A stretch of 24,999 nt of DNA from CAYTLQ01 sp964438715 (GCA_964438715.1 CAYTLQ010000336.1:1-24999), one strand, 5' to 3'; shown: positions 9,233 to 17,917, counted from the stretch's first letter. Program-made: numbers and translations. The notes: generated by a model not told the origin, from the sequence alone.

Positions 9233-12200
9233 CTAACGGGTGATAGCAAGGCTACCGGTTATCTGCTTTGAGTCATTACCTGTTTTTACAATCAATTTAT
9301 AAAGATAAACGCCATTTGCAAGGAAGTTACCATCTTTATCCCGTCCATCCCAATTTATCCGAACATATCGTTCTTCTATGTTATACTGTTCAATTTCATT
9401 TAACAGCCTTCCGACGACACTGAATATTTTAATTTTAACATCAACCGGTGAAGTAAAATTATGCTGAAACAAAAATGTTGTAACAGATGAAAATGGATTA
9501 GGATAATTTAACACCGAACCAACTGTTTCTTCACCGCCCTCCACAACAGTAAAAAATGTATAATTGGAATTAGAGTTATTGAAAACATCCCACGCTTTAA
9601 CCTCAATTTTGTAATCTCCGGCAGAAAGATTTGTAAACCCGTATTCCACTTTACCGGAGGTTCCACCTGAATTGAGATCACTTGTAAAGTAATTCGTCAG
9701 GTCGATAGTATTTGTAGCATTATCATTTAATATAGCTTCAAGTTTATGTCCAACTCCGGTACCGGTTGCATTCAGCCCTGTTTCATCTTCCAATTTAACT
9801 ATTAACTTACTATTCGGATTAATAAGAGTTGCTCCATCAAATTTTTCATCATCAAACAAAATTTCTATTCTTGGCCCTGCATTGTCATTGATATTTGTTG
9901 TATCCGTTCCTCCAACCCGAATTTTACTTGTAAATGCTATACCATCATTTTCTTCATTGAAAAAATACGCTACAATTCTGCCGTTTCTGTTCTCATAGGA
10001 AATATCTTTCGGCACAACAAATGATGATTGAAATTTACCATTAACAACACTAACTCTTCCTTTGAAAATTACTCCCCCCTGTAAATTGATGTAATAAGTA
10101 CTACCAAATTCAGGGATTTGTTGTCTTTTCTCTGAGTCATAAATCGAGATAATTGCTTCACCATTAAAATCCTGCCATTCAGAATTATCAGGTTTTAATA
10201 CTCTTCCTTGAATTGAAATGTTCTGCAGTGCTTTTACCTGAACATCGGTTGTTAAACCTGACCCGTTAATACTATCAACTGAAGCTCCGTACTGAGGAAG
10301 ATTTAATCGTAATAATGGGTCGGAAAAAAGGTGATACTTTTGGTCATTCTTATCTATTTTGAATGCCTTAGTCTGCAAGTATGCTTTACCAATCGGGATG
10401 GGAAGGTTTAGCGTGTCTCTTGCTGAATTAAGACTTCTGTCATAAAATTCATTATTAATCGCCGCATTTAAAATCGAATAAACCGGTCTCGTGGAGGTGA
10501 ATCCTCCTACTGCGCCATAGTTTTCTAATAATAACATTACTTCCAAAGCACTCTGACCGCTGGTCTTATCAAAATAGCCGAAATCACATGTGGCGGCTGT
10601 GAGGAAAAATGGATTTTTATTTCTGAACAACGGAATTGAAACATCTTTAACAAACACCTGTTCATGAGCCCAAAGTTCGGGAGAACCATGACCTATATAA
10701 TTCAGAATAAGTGTCCCCTCATTTACAGCCTGAATAATTGCAGTGTTCACATCGGGTTTTCTTCTTCCTAAACTGGTGAAACTCGTCGGATATACTGCAA
10801 GATAAATTTTTCTTTTATCCATCGACTTAGGGATAAAAAACTCATCTAAATCTTCTGACTGATCTGTATGAGTAGATCCATCATTTGATGTAGAAGTAAG
10901 TCCATCATCTGCAACCAGAGTCACGGTATTTTTCCAGCCTGACTTATCATCCTGTGTTTCATAGCGGATTATTTTATCAACGATAACCTTCGCCTCAAAC
11001 TGAGATTGCACCGGAAGCCTGCCCACTGCAATATCAATATAAAGGTCGTTTCCCTTAATTCTTGCATAATAATCATCTGTATTATATGAGTCAATTTCTG
11101 CAAGTGATTCCTGAGTTTGAAATGCAGGTATAAAATTATTTCCGAATCCCTCAATATTTCTGAAGTCGTAGTCTCCATCACCAAACAGAAGAACATATTC
11201 CGGTTTTTGTGCCCAATTATTGTAAGCATAACGAATAAAATTACGAATTGCTGTAGGATCTTTCAATCCACCGCCAAACTCGTTATAAATCTCATCAATA
11301 AGATAAACTTTTGATGACACAGGAATTTTTGCCTGAGTTGATCGAAAATCTGCTAGTCGTTGTGCCTGCTCAATAAACTGCGAGGGTGAGATAACAATGT
11401 ACTTATATCCGTTACTTTCACCATGGATATTTTGATTTTTTACTTCCGAAAAACCCACAGGTGTTTTCCAGGTAGAACCAGTGCAAGCAAAATATTTATA
11501 AATGGAGTTAGAGCTTTCCTCCGCCTGAAATCGATATTCGCCTCCGCTGTGCAGAACAGGAGAGGTAATTTGTTTTACATTTGCATAATCGCTTACATCA
11601 AATACATAAATGTCTGAACTGGAAAATTCAGATAAACGATATTCAGCTACATCATTAGTTTTAGATGAATAAAAAAGTGAAATATCGTTAATTGCCGCCA
11701 ATGATTTCGTATAGTTAATCTCATAATAATCAAGATAACCATACGAGGCAGATCCGGTAGCATTAAATGTAAATTTTAAATTGCTTCTGTTGTCGGGTAG
11801 TCCTCCTGAAACGGAGAACTGTCCTAAATCCTGAATACCAAATGTGTATTGGTCTGTTCCGTAACCAATGAGAGTTTTTGAATATTTGAGAACATTATTT
11901 TCTGTTATATCGAGACGAACATTCGCCGAAGAAGCATTAATGAACCTTGTCTTGTAGTTAATCGGAAATTCAGCAAGAAGACCATCCAACTTTAAAGTAA
12001 AGGTTCTCGATTTATTCGACTCTGAAAATTCCTCACCATAAAATTCCCTTCCACTTTTCCCTATATTAATTCTATCCTCTTCGTGATGTACAAATGCGGC
12101 AGTGGTTGTTCTGATTGTTGCTGATGGAACATTTAATCCATTCTTTTGCGAGATCCTTTTACCGTTGGCGCCTCCTGAAGTAATAAAATAATAATTAGCA

Positions 12201-13204
12201 GTACTATAAGGATTGATATTTCTTCTTACAGCACCCGATAAAGTATCAAAATACCAGAAATTCACTCCCCTTCCATAAAATAAAATGTAGTCCTGCTCAT
12301 CAAATTTTCCATCAGACTCACCCGATACCATTATTGCATTCTCAACCAGATCATCAACAGAATTTGCCAATACCCCTTCGGCCAGAGGTATTCCGCTATT
12401 GTTATAAATTTTTATTGTTCTGGGGTCAACAGTAGAGGCATCAATTCCAACGGATGCAAGCATATTACGGGTAATTTTATACATTCCTTCCTCAGGAGCC
12501 TCAAATCTAAACCATCTGCCTTGTGAAAGGACGCTATTCGCAACAGTAGAAGGCTTATCACTCTTTGGGGTCACCCAGAATTTTCCCTGAAATGCGTTAA
12601 CAGCTAATCCATCGGTGAAAATGTCAGTTTGTGTTTTATTATCATATTCGGGTTGGATGCCATATTCAACAGTTATTTGTAGCTCGGTATAAATTCTTAT
12701 TACATTTCGGGAGGGATAAAAAACTACCGGTGAAATAGACAACACGGTCATTAATGCATCTCTTACATAACCCGGTTCTGCAATCTTGTAAAGCGGCGGA
12801 GCAATAAAATTCTGATAATAATCTTCTTCTAAATAGCGTAACTTATTCTCTTCTGTAATATCAGTGGGAAAGTAAGGTATCAAAAGACCATTAATTTCAT
12901 AATACTTCGTTGGTTCAACGGTGATTTTATTTTCTGTTAATGTTGGTATTTGAATTGGGATATTTCTCACCGGGAAAAGTGGTTTACCAAATTCCTGATT
13001 AGCAAAGACTTCCGCGTTAAGAAAATTCAGTCGATAAAAATCCCTGTTGCTGATTGTAATAAAAGAACTATCAGTAATTATTGGGGTAAATATAGCCTTA
13101 AATGATGAGGGGTCGGAAGAAATTATCGAAATATCCCTAAAGCCTTGAGAGAGTAAAGGATACTGCAATAACAGGAATAAAATAATAGAGATTTTGCTTT
13201 TCAT
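9233..13204 (-). CDS. porU: PorU, T9SS surface sortase (C25 gingipain-like)
   Basis: This 1323-residue protein has a signal peptide (1-19, ends PLLSQ). PorU removes the C-terminal signal of T9SS cargo and attaches the cargo to the surface; it is a C25 cysteine peptidase relative. An N-terminal beta-rich propeptide-like region comes first. The C25 core follows at about residues 610-930: YVLLFGDGDYDFRN, then ILNYIGHGSPELWAHE with the catalytic His at H839, and FFLTAATCDFGYFD with Cys873. The 34-residue His-Cys spacing resembles gingipains and PorU. Ig-like regions and a C-terminal domain (VLNYPNPFSS ... LYKLIVKTG) follow; PorU proteins keep such a tail. The catalytic dyad is intact. The ATG is preceded by a good promoter. 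It is probably the first gene of the minus-strand unit running to the left edge. Confidence 0.93.
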   Translation of the reverse strand: MKSKISIILFLLLQYPLLSQGFRDISIISSDPSSFKAIFTPIITDSSFITISNRDFYRLNFLNAEVFANQEFGKPLFPVRNIPIQIPTLTENKITVEPTKYYEINGLLIPYFPTDITEENKLRYLEEDYYQNFIAPPLYKIAEPGYVRDALMTVLSISPVVFYPSRNVIRIYTELQITVEYGIQPEYDNKTQTDIFTDGLAVNAFQGKFWVTPKSDKPSTVANSVLSQGRWFRFEAPEEGMYKITRNMLASVGIDASTVDPRTIKIYNNSGIPLAEGVLANSVDDLVENAIMVSGESDGKFDEQDYILFYGRGVNFWYFDTLSGAVRRNINPYSTANYYFITSGGANGKRISQKNGLNVPSATIRTTTAAFVHHEEDRINIGKSGREFYGEEFSESNKSRTFTLKLDGLLAEFPINYKTRFINASSANVRLDITENNVLKYSKTLIGYGTDQYTFGIQDLGQFSVSGGLPDNRSNLKFTFNATGSASYGYLDYYEINYTKSLAAINDISLFYSSKTNDVAEYRLSEFSSSDIYVFDVSDYANVKQITSPVLHSGGEYRFQAEESSNSIYKYFACTGSTWKTPVGFSEVKNQNIHGESNGYKYIVISPSQFIEQAQRLADFRSTQAKIPVSSKVYLIDEIYNEFGGGLKDPTAIRNFIRYAYNNWAQKPEYVLLFGDGDYDFRNIEGFGNNFIPAFQTQESLAEIDSYNTDDYYARIKGNDLYIDIAVGRLPVQSQFEAKVIVDKIIRYETQDDKSGWKNTVTLVADDGLTSTSNDGSTHTDQSEDLDEFFIPKSMDKRKIYLAVYPTSFTSLGRRKPDVNTAIIQAVNEGTLILNYIGHGSPELWAHEQVFVKDVSIPLFRNKNPFFLTAATCDFGYFDKTSGQSALEVMLLLENYGAVGGFTSTRPVYSILNAAINNEFYDRSLNSARDTLNLPIPIGKAYLQTKAFKIDKNDQKYHLFSDPLLRLNLPQYGASVDSINGSGLTTDVQVKALQNISIQGRVLKPDNSEWQDFNGEAIISIYDSEKRQQIPEFGSTYYINLQGGVIFKGRVSVVNGKFQSSFVVPKDISYENRNGRIVAYFFNEENDGIAFTSKIRVGGTDTTNINDNAGPRIEILFDDEKFDGATLINPNSKLIVKLEDETGLNATGTGVGHKLEAILNDNATNTIDLTNYFTSDLNSGGTSGKVEYGFTNLSAGDYKIEVKAWDVFNNSNSNYTFFTVVEGGEETVGSVLNYPNPFSSVTTFLFQHNFTSPVDVKIKIFSVVGRLLNEIEQYNIEERYVRINWDGRDKDGNFLANGVYLYKLIVKTGNDSKQITGSLAITR

Positions 13205-13268
13205 GAAAAAAGTAAATTAAAACAATTAAAGTAGCAATAATCTCTTGAGAACTCTCCTATTTTTTTAT

Positions 13269-13299
13269 CAAAAATAGAGATATTCCTTATTCTTGTCAA
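13269..13299 (-). promoter_or_regulatory. Candidate promoter of porU
   Basis: On the minus strand TTGACA (13299-13294) is followed after 17 nt by TATTTT (13276-13271). The -10 extends to TATTTTTG, which also matches the Bacteroidota -7 consensus TAnnTTTG. It leaves a 5' leader of roughly 60 nt before the porU ATG. The -10 lies inside an imperfect AT-rich inverted repeat (about 13254-13279) that could be an operator or leader stem. Confidence 0.6.
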
Positions 13300-13328
13300 G
13301 AGAGGTAAGAAAAATGGTAGAATCATTT

Positions 13329-13895
13329 TTATTTGTTACCAAATAAAGTTTCTGAGACTTTTCGCATACCATTAATGCAGTTTATAATATGTTCTTCGAG
13401 CGGCAGACCAAGTAATTCAGCACCCTTTATCATATCTTCTCTCGACACACTTCTGGCAAATGCTTTGTCTTTCATTTTTTTAATAACGGATTTTGGTTCA
13501 ACCCCGTCCAGATTTTTTGTGGGGCGCACATAAGAAACAGCCGTGAGAAAACCTGCAAGTTCATCGCAAGCAAACAGGACTTTTCGTAATTGTGTGGTTC
13601 TCGGCACTCCGGTATAATTTGTATGGGACAATATAGTCTGAATGAATTCTTCTTCAAATCCCCGCTCTCTCAGTATTTCTGCACCTTTGTAAGGATGATC
13701 AGTTTCGGAGGGAAACATTTCGTAATCAAAATCGTGCAGTAAAGCAACATTTCCCCAATACTCACTGTCTCCGTTTAGAATTCGGGAATATTCAAGGACA
13801 CATGCCTCAACAGCCAATGCATGTTTTAACAGGCTTTCACTTTTTGTATATTCATTTAATAACAGAAAACAATAATTCCGGTCTCTTTCATGCAT
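13329..13895 (-). CDS. HD-domain metal-dependent phosphohydrolase
   Basis: This 188-residue protein has the HD superfamily metal-site pattern: H25 in LLKHALAVE, H54-D55 in ALLHDFDYE, a later His in ETDHPYKGAEIL (H67), another in ILSHTNYTG, and D111 in FACDELAGF. All ligands are present, so it should be an active hydrolase of nucleotides or phosphoesters, but the substrate cannot be read from the sequence. There is no signal peptide, so it is cytoplasmic. A GGAG ribosome-binding site lies 7 nt before the ATG. It follows nth after 16 bp and probably ends that small operon. Confidence 0.82.
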   Translation of the reverse strand: MHERDRNYCFLLLNEYTKSESLLKHALAVEACVLEYSRILNGDSEYWGNVALLHDFDYEMFPSETDHPYKGAEILRERGFEEEFIQTILSHTNYTGVPRTTQLRKVLFACDELAGFLTAVSYVRPTKNLDGVEPKSVIKKMKDKAFARSVSREDMIKGAELLGLPLEEHIINCINGMRKVSETLFGNK

Positions 13896-13911
13896 AAATT
13901 AGCTCCTTCAA

Positions 13912-14556
13912 TTAAGGTAATTTAGATGGACAGTACTGAGAGATTGAACAATTACCGCACATAGGTCGCCGTGCAATACAAGTTGTACGGCCATGAGTGG
14001 CGAGAAGATGTGAAGAAAGAGTCCAGTCTTCGCGTGGAATAATTTTCATCAATTCCAGCTCAATTTTATCCGGATCTGAAGTATTCACAAATCCTAATAA
14101 ATTCGAAAGCCGTTTTACATGTGTATCTACTGCAATTGCAGGAATACCAAATGCGTTCCCCATAATAACAGAAGCGGTTTTTCTTCCTACTCCCGGCATT
14201 TTATTCAATTCTTCAAAATTTTCGGGTACAATTCCATTATGCTTTTCTATTAATATTTTACACACACTTTTTATGTGTCGGGCTTTCTGCCGGTAAAATC
14301 CGGTTGAAAATATTTCTTTTTCTAATTGTGAATCAGAAACAGCAATAAAGTCTTCAGGTGTACGAAATTTTTGAAAAAGATTTGAAGTTACAATATTAAC
14401 TCTCGCATCTGTGCATTGGGCAGATAAAATAGTGGCTATTAATAATTCAAAAGGAGTATTGAAGTTTAATGCACAGCGGGCATCCGGGTAAGTACTTTTC
14501 AAGGTTTCAAATACTTTCATTGCCCTTAATTTAAGAGCAGATTTAGTTTCAGGCAT
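13912..14556 (-). CDS. nth: Endonuclease III
   Basis: This 214-residue protein is a bifunctional DNA glycosylase/AP lyase of base excision repair that acts on oxidised pyrimidines. It shows the helix-hairpin-helix LNKMPGVGRKTA with the catalytic lysine K126, and the catalytic aspartate D144 in IAVDTHVKR. The C-terminal [4Fe-4S] ligands C193, C200, C203 and C209 have the classical CX6CX2CX5C spacing. N-terminal FNTPFELLIATILSAQCTDARVN also matches the family. Length is normal. Start at 14556 gives an 8 bp overlap with the ferredoxin gene; Met13 is an alternative that would remove the overlap. Confidence 0.96.
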   Translation of the reverse strand: MPETKSALKLRAMKVFETLKSTYPDARCALNFNTPFELLIATILSAQCTDARVNIVTSNLFQKFRTPEDFIAVSDSQLEKEIFSTGFYRQKARHIKSVCKILIEKHNGIVPENFEELNKMPGVGRKTASVIMGNAFGIPAIAVDTHVKRLSNLLGFVNTSDPDKIELELMKIIPREDWTLSSHLLATHGRTTCIARRPMCGNCSISQYCPSKLP

Positions 14557-14884
14557 CCCTGTTATACTTCGGATCTTTGATTGTCAGGCGCTCAACAATT
14601 TTTCCTTCAATTATATGTTCCTGAATTATCTCTTCCACATCATCTTTCGATACACCGCCATACCAAATCTGTTCCGGATAAACCACAACTACTGGCCCGT
14701 ATTCACAGCCATCAAGACAACCGGCAGTGTTGGCTCTCACTACAGGAGTTAATCCATAATGCTTGAGCCGTTCTCTAAATAGTTCTTTAATTTCCGAAGA
14801 GCCTTTACTTTTACAACATCCTCGTGGGTGTCCTTCAGGCCGGGAGTTTTCACAAATAAAAATATGTTTATCAAAACGATGCAT
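14549..14884 (-). CDS. Thioredoxin-like [2Fe-2S] ferredoxin
   Basis: This 111-residue protein belongs to the thioredoxin-fold 2Fe-2S ferredoxins. Cysteines fit the family pattern: C11 in IFICEN, the C23/C24 pair in RGCCKSKG, and C56/C60 in NTAGCLDGCEYGP (CX3C), followed by VVVVYPEQIWYGGV, the usual continuation. It is an electron carrier; the partner is unknown. The gene overlaps nth by 8 bp, suggesting coupling, and lies 53 bp after the tRNA gene on the same strand. No convincing SD precedes its ATG. Confidence 0.9.
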   Translation of the reverse strand: MHRFDKHIFICENSRPEGHPRGCCKSKGSSEIKELFRERLKHYGLTPVVRANTAGCLDGCEYGPVVVVYPEQIWYGGVSKDDVEEIIQEHIIEGKIVERLTIKDPKYNRDA

Positions 14885-14937
14885 AATGATTACTTATTGG
14901 TAAATAAATTCCAGGAAAGCCATTCTCCTTGAGGTAG

Positions 14938-15011
14938 TAGCGCGTACGGGATTCGAACCCGTGATCTCTGCCTTGAGAGGGCAGCGTCCTAAGCCACTAG
15001 ACGAACGCGCC
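14938..15011 (-). tRNA. tRNA-Glu(CTC)
   Basis: The minus strand folds into a full 74-nt cloverleaf: acceptor GGCGCGT with ACGCGCT, D-arm GTCT/GGAC, anticodon stem CTGCC/GGCAG with loop CTCTCAA (anticodon CTC), and T-arm ACGGG/CCCGT with TTCGAAT. The CTC anticodon decodes GAG, and the TCGTCTAG ... GGAC pattern after position 7 is typical of tRNA-Glu. Pair 1-72 is G-U and the discriminator is A. CCA is not encoded. Confidence 0.95.
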
Positions 15012-15082
15012 AATATTAAAATGAAAAAATAATGATTTTTAGAACTTATAACAAGTCAATGAACAGGTAGATTTGAACTTTT

Positions 15083-15153
15083 ACAAATTTCTTCCTAAGT
15101 CACTTAGGGAGAAATAAATTATGAGGGATTTTGGAAAGAACATATTTCTTCCT
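15083..15153. repeat. Direct repeat of a 14-bp motif next to the lipoprotein promoter
   Basis: ACAAATTTCTTCCT at 15083-15096 recurs as ACATATTTCTTCCT at 15140-15153, one mismatch, 57 bp apart. The second copy directly abuts the -35 element at 15154, and the first copy forms the left arm of the inverted repeat. This placement is typical of regulator half-sites. Confidence 0.45.
15087..15115. repeat. Inverted repeat (13-bp arms, 3-nt loop)
   Basis: The arms ATTTCTTCCTAAG (15087-15099) and CTTAGGGAGAAAT (15103-15115) are complementary apart from one G-T pair, with TCA between them. It lies between divergent units (tRNA leftwards, lipoprotein rightwards) and no U-run follows, so an operator is at least as likely as a terminator. 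Confidence 0.6.
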
Positions 15154-15182
15154 TTGACCTGATATTCAAGATTTGATATATT
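15154..15182 (+). promoter_or_regulatory. Candidate sigma70-like promoter for the lipoprotein/TonB-receptor genes
   Basis: TTGACC (15154-15159) and TATATT (15177-15182) are separated by 17 nt. The ATG of the lipoprotein lies 22 nt after the -10, so the leader would be short (about 15 nt). Only a weak AAGAG precedes the start codon. Confidence 0.6.
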
Positions 15183-15204
15183 AAACAAATAATAATAAGA
15201 GCCT

Positions 15205-15720
15205 ATGAGAAAGTACTATTTACTGCTTACCATAACATTAATTTTTGTTTCCTGTAACAAAGGTATTGAACCGGAACCCGAGAAACAACAAAATGTTACC
15301 GGATTTGGAGGTAAAGTTACCTTTATTGGCACATGGCCTCCCGGTGTAACAAGAACACATCTCGTTGTATTCAAAGATTCATTAAATAGTGTCTTGCGTT
15401 TTAATCCGTTTAATATTGCATTTATCAGCGATTCCATTCCGATTGGTACAAGTGAGTATAGTTATAGCAGTATTACAAATAAACTATCCGACATTTTCGA
15501 AATTACACCCGGAACTTATTATTATGTATGTGTGGCACAATCCACCGACCCGGAATTAACATTGGCACGCGATGCCTGGTATGTAGTTGGATTATATAAA
15601 ACACCCGGTGACTCCGGCGATTACAGCCCTTTAATTATTACTGAAAATAATTTTAAAAGCGATGTGAATATTATCTGTGATTATAATAATCCCCCACCTC
15701 AGCCCCCGGGAGGAATTTAA
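15205..15720 (+). CDS. Small lipoprotein paired with a TonB-dependent receptor, unknown function
   Basis: This 171-residue protein has a lipoprotein signal: a hydrophobic core (residues 5-15) and lipobox FVSC with Cys17. The mature part is beta-rich (GKVTFIGTWPPGV, THLVVFKDSL, YYYVCVAQS, YSPLIITENN) and resembles an Ig-like or carbohydrate-binding-like sandwich, but I recognise no named family. It ends in a proline-rich tail PPPQPPGGI. Its stop is one base before the receptor ATG, so the two are very likely one operon, and it may be an accessory surface lipoprotein of that receptor. The receptor's ribosome-binding site lies within this gene's last codons. Confidence 0.75.
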   Translation: MRKYYLLLTITLIFVSCNKGIEPEPEKQQNVTGFGGKVTFIGTWPPGVTRTHLVVFKDSLNSVLRFNPFNIAFISDSIPIGTSEYSYSSITNKLSDIFEITPGTYYYVCVAQSTDPELTLARDAWYVVGLYKTPGDSGDYSPLIITENNFKSDVNIICDYNNPPPQPPGGI

Positions 15721-15721
15721 G

Positions 15722-17896
15722 ATGAACATCAAAAAAATTATTTTTTTATTCCTAATTATTTTTCGATTTGATACTTATCTCCATTCGCAAACCAGAAATA
15801 TTTCCGGTTATGTGACGGATATTTATGGGACCCCCGTGGCTAATGTTGTTATCAGTGATCAGTCAGGTAATATAAAAGATACTACTACCTCAGAAGGTTC
15901 TTTCACTATCAATCTTATTGTTGGGACAAAGGCTACTCTAATTTTCTCATGTGACGGATATTCTGATTATCCCCTCTTTCTTCTTCCTGATACTGTATCA
16001 GATAAGATTTGGATTAAATTAGAACCAATAGAATACTCTTCAGACGAAATTATTGTTACTGCCTCAAAGTACAAACAAAGGCTCTCAGAAATTCCTGTCA
16101 GCGCGATTATTCTCAATTCCTCTGTAATTCAAAGTAAGAATCATATTTCATTAGACAACGCACTTCGATATGTTCCTGGCGTTAGCATAAATCTCGATCA
16201 GATTTCAATTCGTGGGTCAAGTGGATATAGTCGCGGTGCAGGTACACGCGTTCTGGTTGCCTATGATGGTATTCCCATTTATTCCGGCGATTCAGGGGAA
16301 ATAATTTGGGAAATGCTCCCAATTACTGAAGTTGATAAAATTGAGGTTATCAAAGGTGCTTCAAGTTCTTTGTATGGCTCCTCGGCTATCGGCGGTGTGG
16401 TAAATATTATTTCTAAAGAACCCTCCGGTACACCATTCAATTATTTCAGTAGTTACTATGGTGTCTATGGGAAACCCTCTTATCAAACCTGGGATTGGTC
16501 GGGTGAATTACGCCCATTTAATGGACAAGTATTTACGCATTCAAATAGTCTCCCTGATTTCGGTTACACCATTTCATTCAGAAGAAACGAAAATTCCGGG
16601 TATCGACTAAATGATTATTATAAAAGGCTTTCAGGTTATGTGAGAGTCTTAACCAAACTAACTAAAGATATACGCATAAACTTTTTTGCTAATCATCTCT
16701 ATCAGGACCGGGGGAATTTTATTTATTGGAAAGATTCACGAAATGTATTGGTACCCAGAGATGGCGATATAGGACAAACAGTGAAATCAAACAGATTTTT
16801 AACCGGTCTTCATTTTATCTATAATCTGAATGAAAGAGTTGATATTAATATACGATCGGGTTATTATGACAGTCATTGGCAGGATAGAACTGAATCAGGG
16901 AATGATTCGAGATCGAAAATTTTAAGAAATGAATTACAATATTCATACTCAGTTCCACAATTCGTGACTCTTACATCGGGTATTGAATATTTAAGGAGTA
17001 ATGTCACCAGTAATATCTTCGGCAATCCGAATATGAATGGTATAGGAGTTTATTCGCAGTTGGAATATACCGGATTAGAGAATTATCATATTAGTTTAGG
17101 AGGACGATACGATTATTCCAGGATATCCGGAATATCTTCATCTCAGGCATTCTCTCCAAAGCTGGGTGTTAATGCCAAAATTATACCAAACCTCACTGTT
17201 CGGGGTTCAGCAGGTACATCATTCCGATCTCCTACTCTCGCAGAGATATTTACTTCAACTACCACAAGTGGAATCGTTATTAAACCAAACCCCAATTTAA
17301 AACCGGAGAATAACTTTTCTACGGAGATTGGTTTGCATTATGTAACTACACAAGGTCTCGAATTTGATGCCGCATATTTTTATAATTCTTATGAAGATTT
17401 AATCGATCCGGGGATTGACCCTAATGATGGTAAAGTTACTTTCAGAAACATTACTGATGCACATATAGCGGGCATAGATTTAATGGTTTCGATTCCGAAT
17501 ATATATAATGTTTTTTCATTTAATGCAGGATACACATTACTTGATGCAACCGACGACTCTACCGGAAAATTTCTGAAATACCGTCCACGACACCTATTAT
17601 ATTCATCTATTGATTTTTCTTTGGCTGGCATTGACTTATCTCTTTCATCGCGCTATTGGAGCAAAGTTGAAGAAATGGATTTTGAACTGGTTGAATTGGG
17701 AATTGTGAAAGACGGAGATAAGAGAACTGAAGTGTTCGTTGTGGATCTTTCCGCCAACTACCGATTCATGACAGGCGCACTCCCAATTATAATAGGGCTT
17801 AACATTAAGAATATTTTTAATTTTAACTATGTAGAGATTATCGGTAACCTTGCGCCCATCCGCAACATTTCATTAAGTTTCGATACATTTTTCTAA
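15722..17896 (+). CDS. TonB-dependent outer-membrane receptor with N-terminal carboxypeptidase-regulatory-like domain
   Basis: This 724-residue protein has a signal peptide (about 1-22). A CarboxypepD_reg-like domain (about 25-105, ISGYVTDIYGTPVANVVISD) precedes a TonB-box-like DEIIVTAS. The plug follows (about 115-230) with SLDNALRYVPGVSI, SIRGSSGYSRG, VLVAYDGIPIY, and IEVIKGASSSLYGSSAIGGVVNII, all family hallmarks. The rest is a 22-stranded-type barrel ending SLSFDTFF with a terminal Phe. No starch-utilisation-type SusD partner is nearby, so it is more likely a metal-chelate, cofactor or other small-ligand importer, but the ligand cannot be read. The ATG at 15722 was chosen because GGAGG lies just upstream and the upstream extension would run into the lipoprotein gene. 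Confidence 0.92.
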   Translation: MNIKKIIFLFLIIFRFDTYLHSQTRNISGYVTDIYGTPVANVVISDQSGNIKDTTTSEGSFTINLIVGTKATLIFSCDGYSDYPLFLLPDTVSDKIWIKLEPIEYSSDEIIVTASKYKQRLSEIPVSAIILNSSVIQSKNHISLDNALRYVPGVSINLDQISIRGSSGYSRGAGTRVLVAYDGIPIYSGDSGEIIWEMLPITEVDKIEVIKGASSSLYGSSAIGGVVNIISKEPSGTPFNYFSSYYGVYGKPSYQTWDWSGELRPFNGQVFTHSNSLPDFGYTISFRRNENSGYRLNDYYKRLSGYVRVLTKLTKDIRINFFANHLYQDRGNFIYWKDSRNVLVPRDGDIGQTVKSNRFLTGLHFIYNLNERVDINIRSGYYDSHWQDRTESGNDSRSKILRNELQYSYSVPQFVTLTSGIEYLRSNVTSNIFGNPNMNGIGVYSQLEYTGLENYHISLGGRYDYSRISGISSSQAFSPKLGVNAKIIPNLTVRGSAGTSFRSPTLAEIFTSTTTSGIVIKPNPNLKPENNFSTEIGLHYVTTQGLEFDAAYFYNSYEDLIDPGIDPNDGKVTFRNITDAHIAGIDLMVSIPNIYNVFSFNAGYTLLDATDDSTGKFLKYRPRHLLYSSIDFSLAGIDLSLSSRYWSKVEEMDFELVELGIVKDGDKRTEVFVVDLSANYRFMTGALPIIIGLNIKNIFNFNYVEIIGNLAPIRNISLSFDTFF

Positions 17897-17917
17897 GGCT
17901 TTTGTTTATTATATTTT

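Noticed and set aside
13997..14296. Plus-strand open frame of 99 codons
   Set aside because: It is antisense to nth, whose motifs are complete, and has no recognisable domain or ribosome-binding site.
14894..14923. Mini-ORF of nine codons between tRNA-Glu and the ferredoxin gene, preceded by AAGGAG
   Set aside because: The SD is only one or two bases from the ATG, too close for efficient initiation, and no attenuator structure is seen.
15012..15060. TTGACT on the minus strand upstream of tRNA-Glu as a tRNA promoter
   Set aside because: No convincing -10 hexamer at the right spacing could be found.
15677..15721. Possible 15-residue upstream extension of the TonB receptor
   Set aside because: It starts inside the lipoprotein gene and would put charged residues before the signal peptide; the ATG at 15722 has its own SD and a clean signal sequence.
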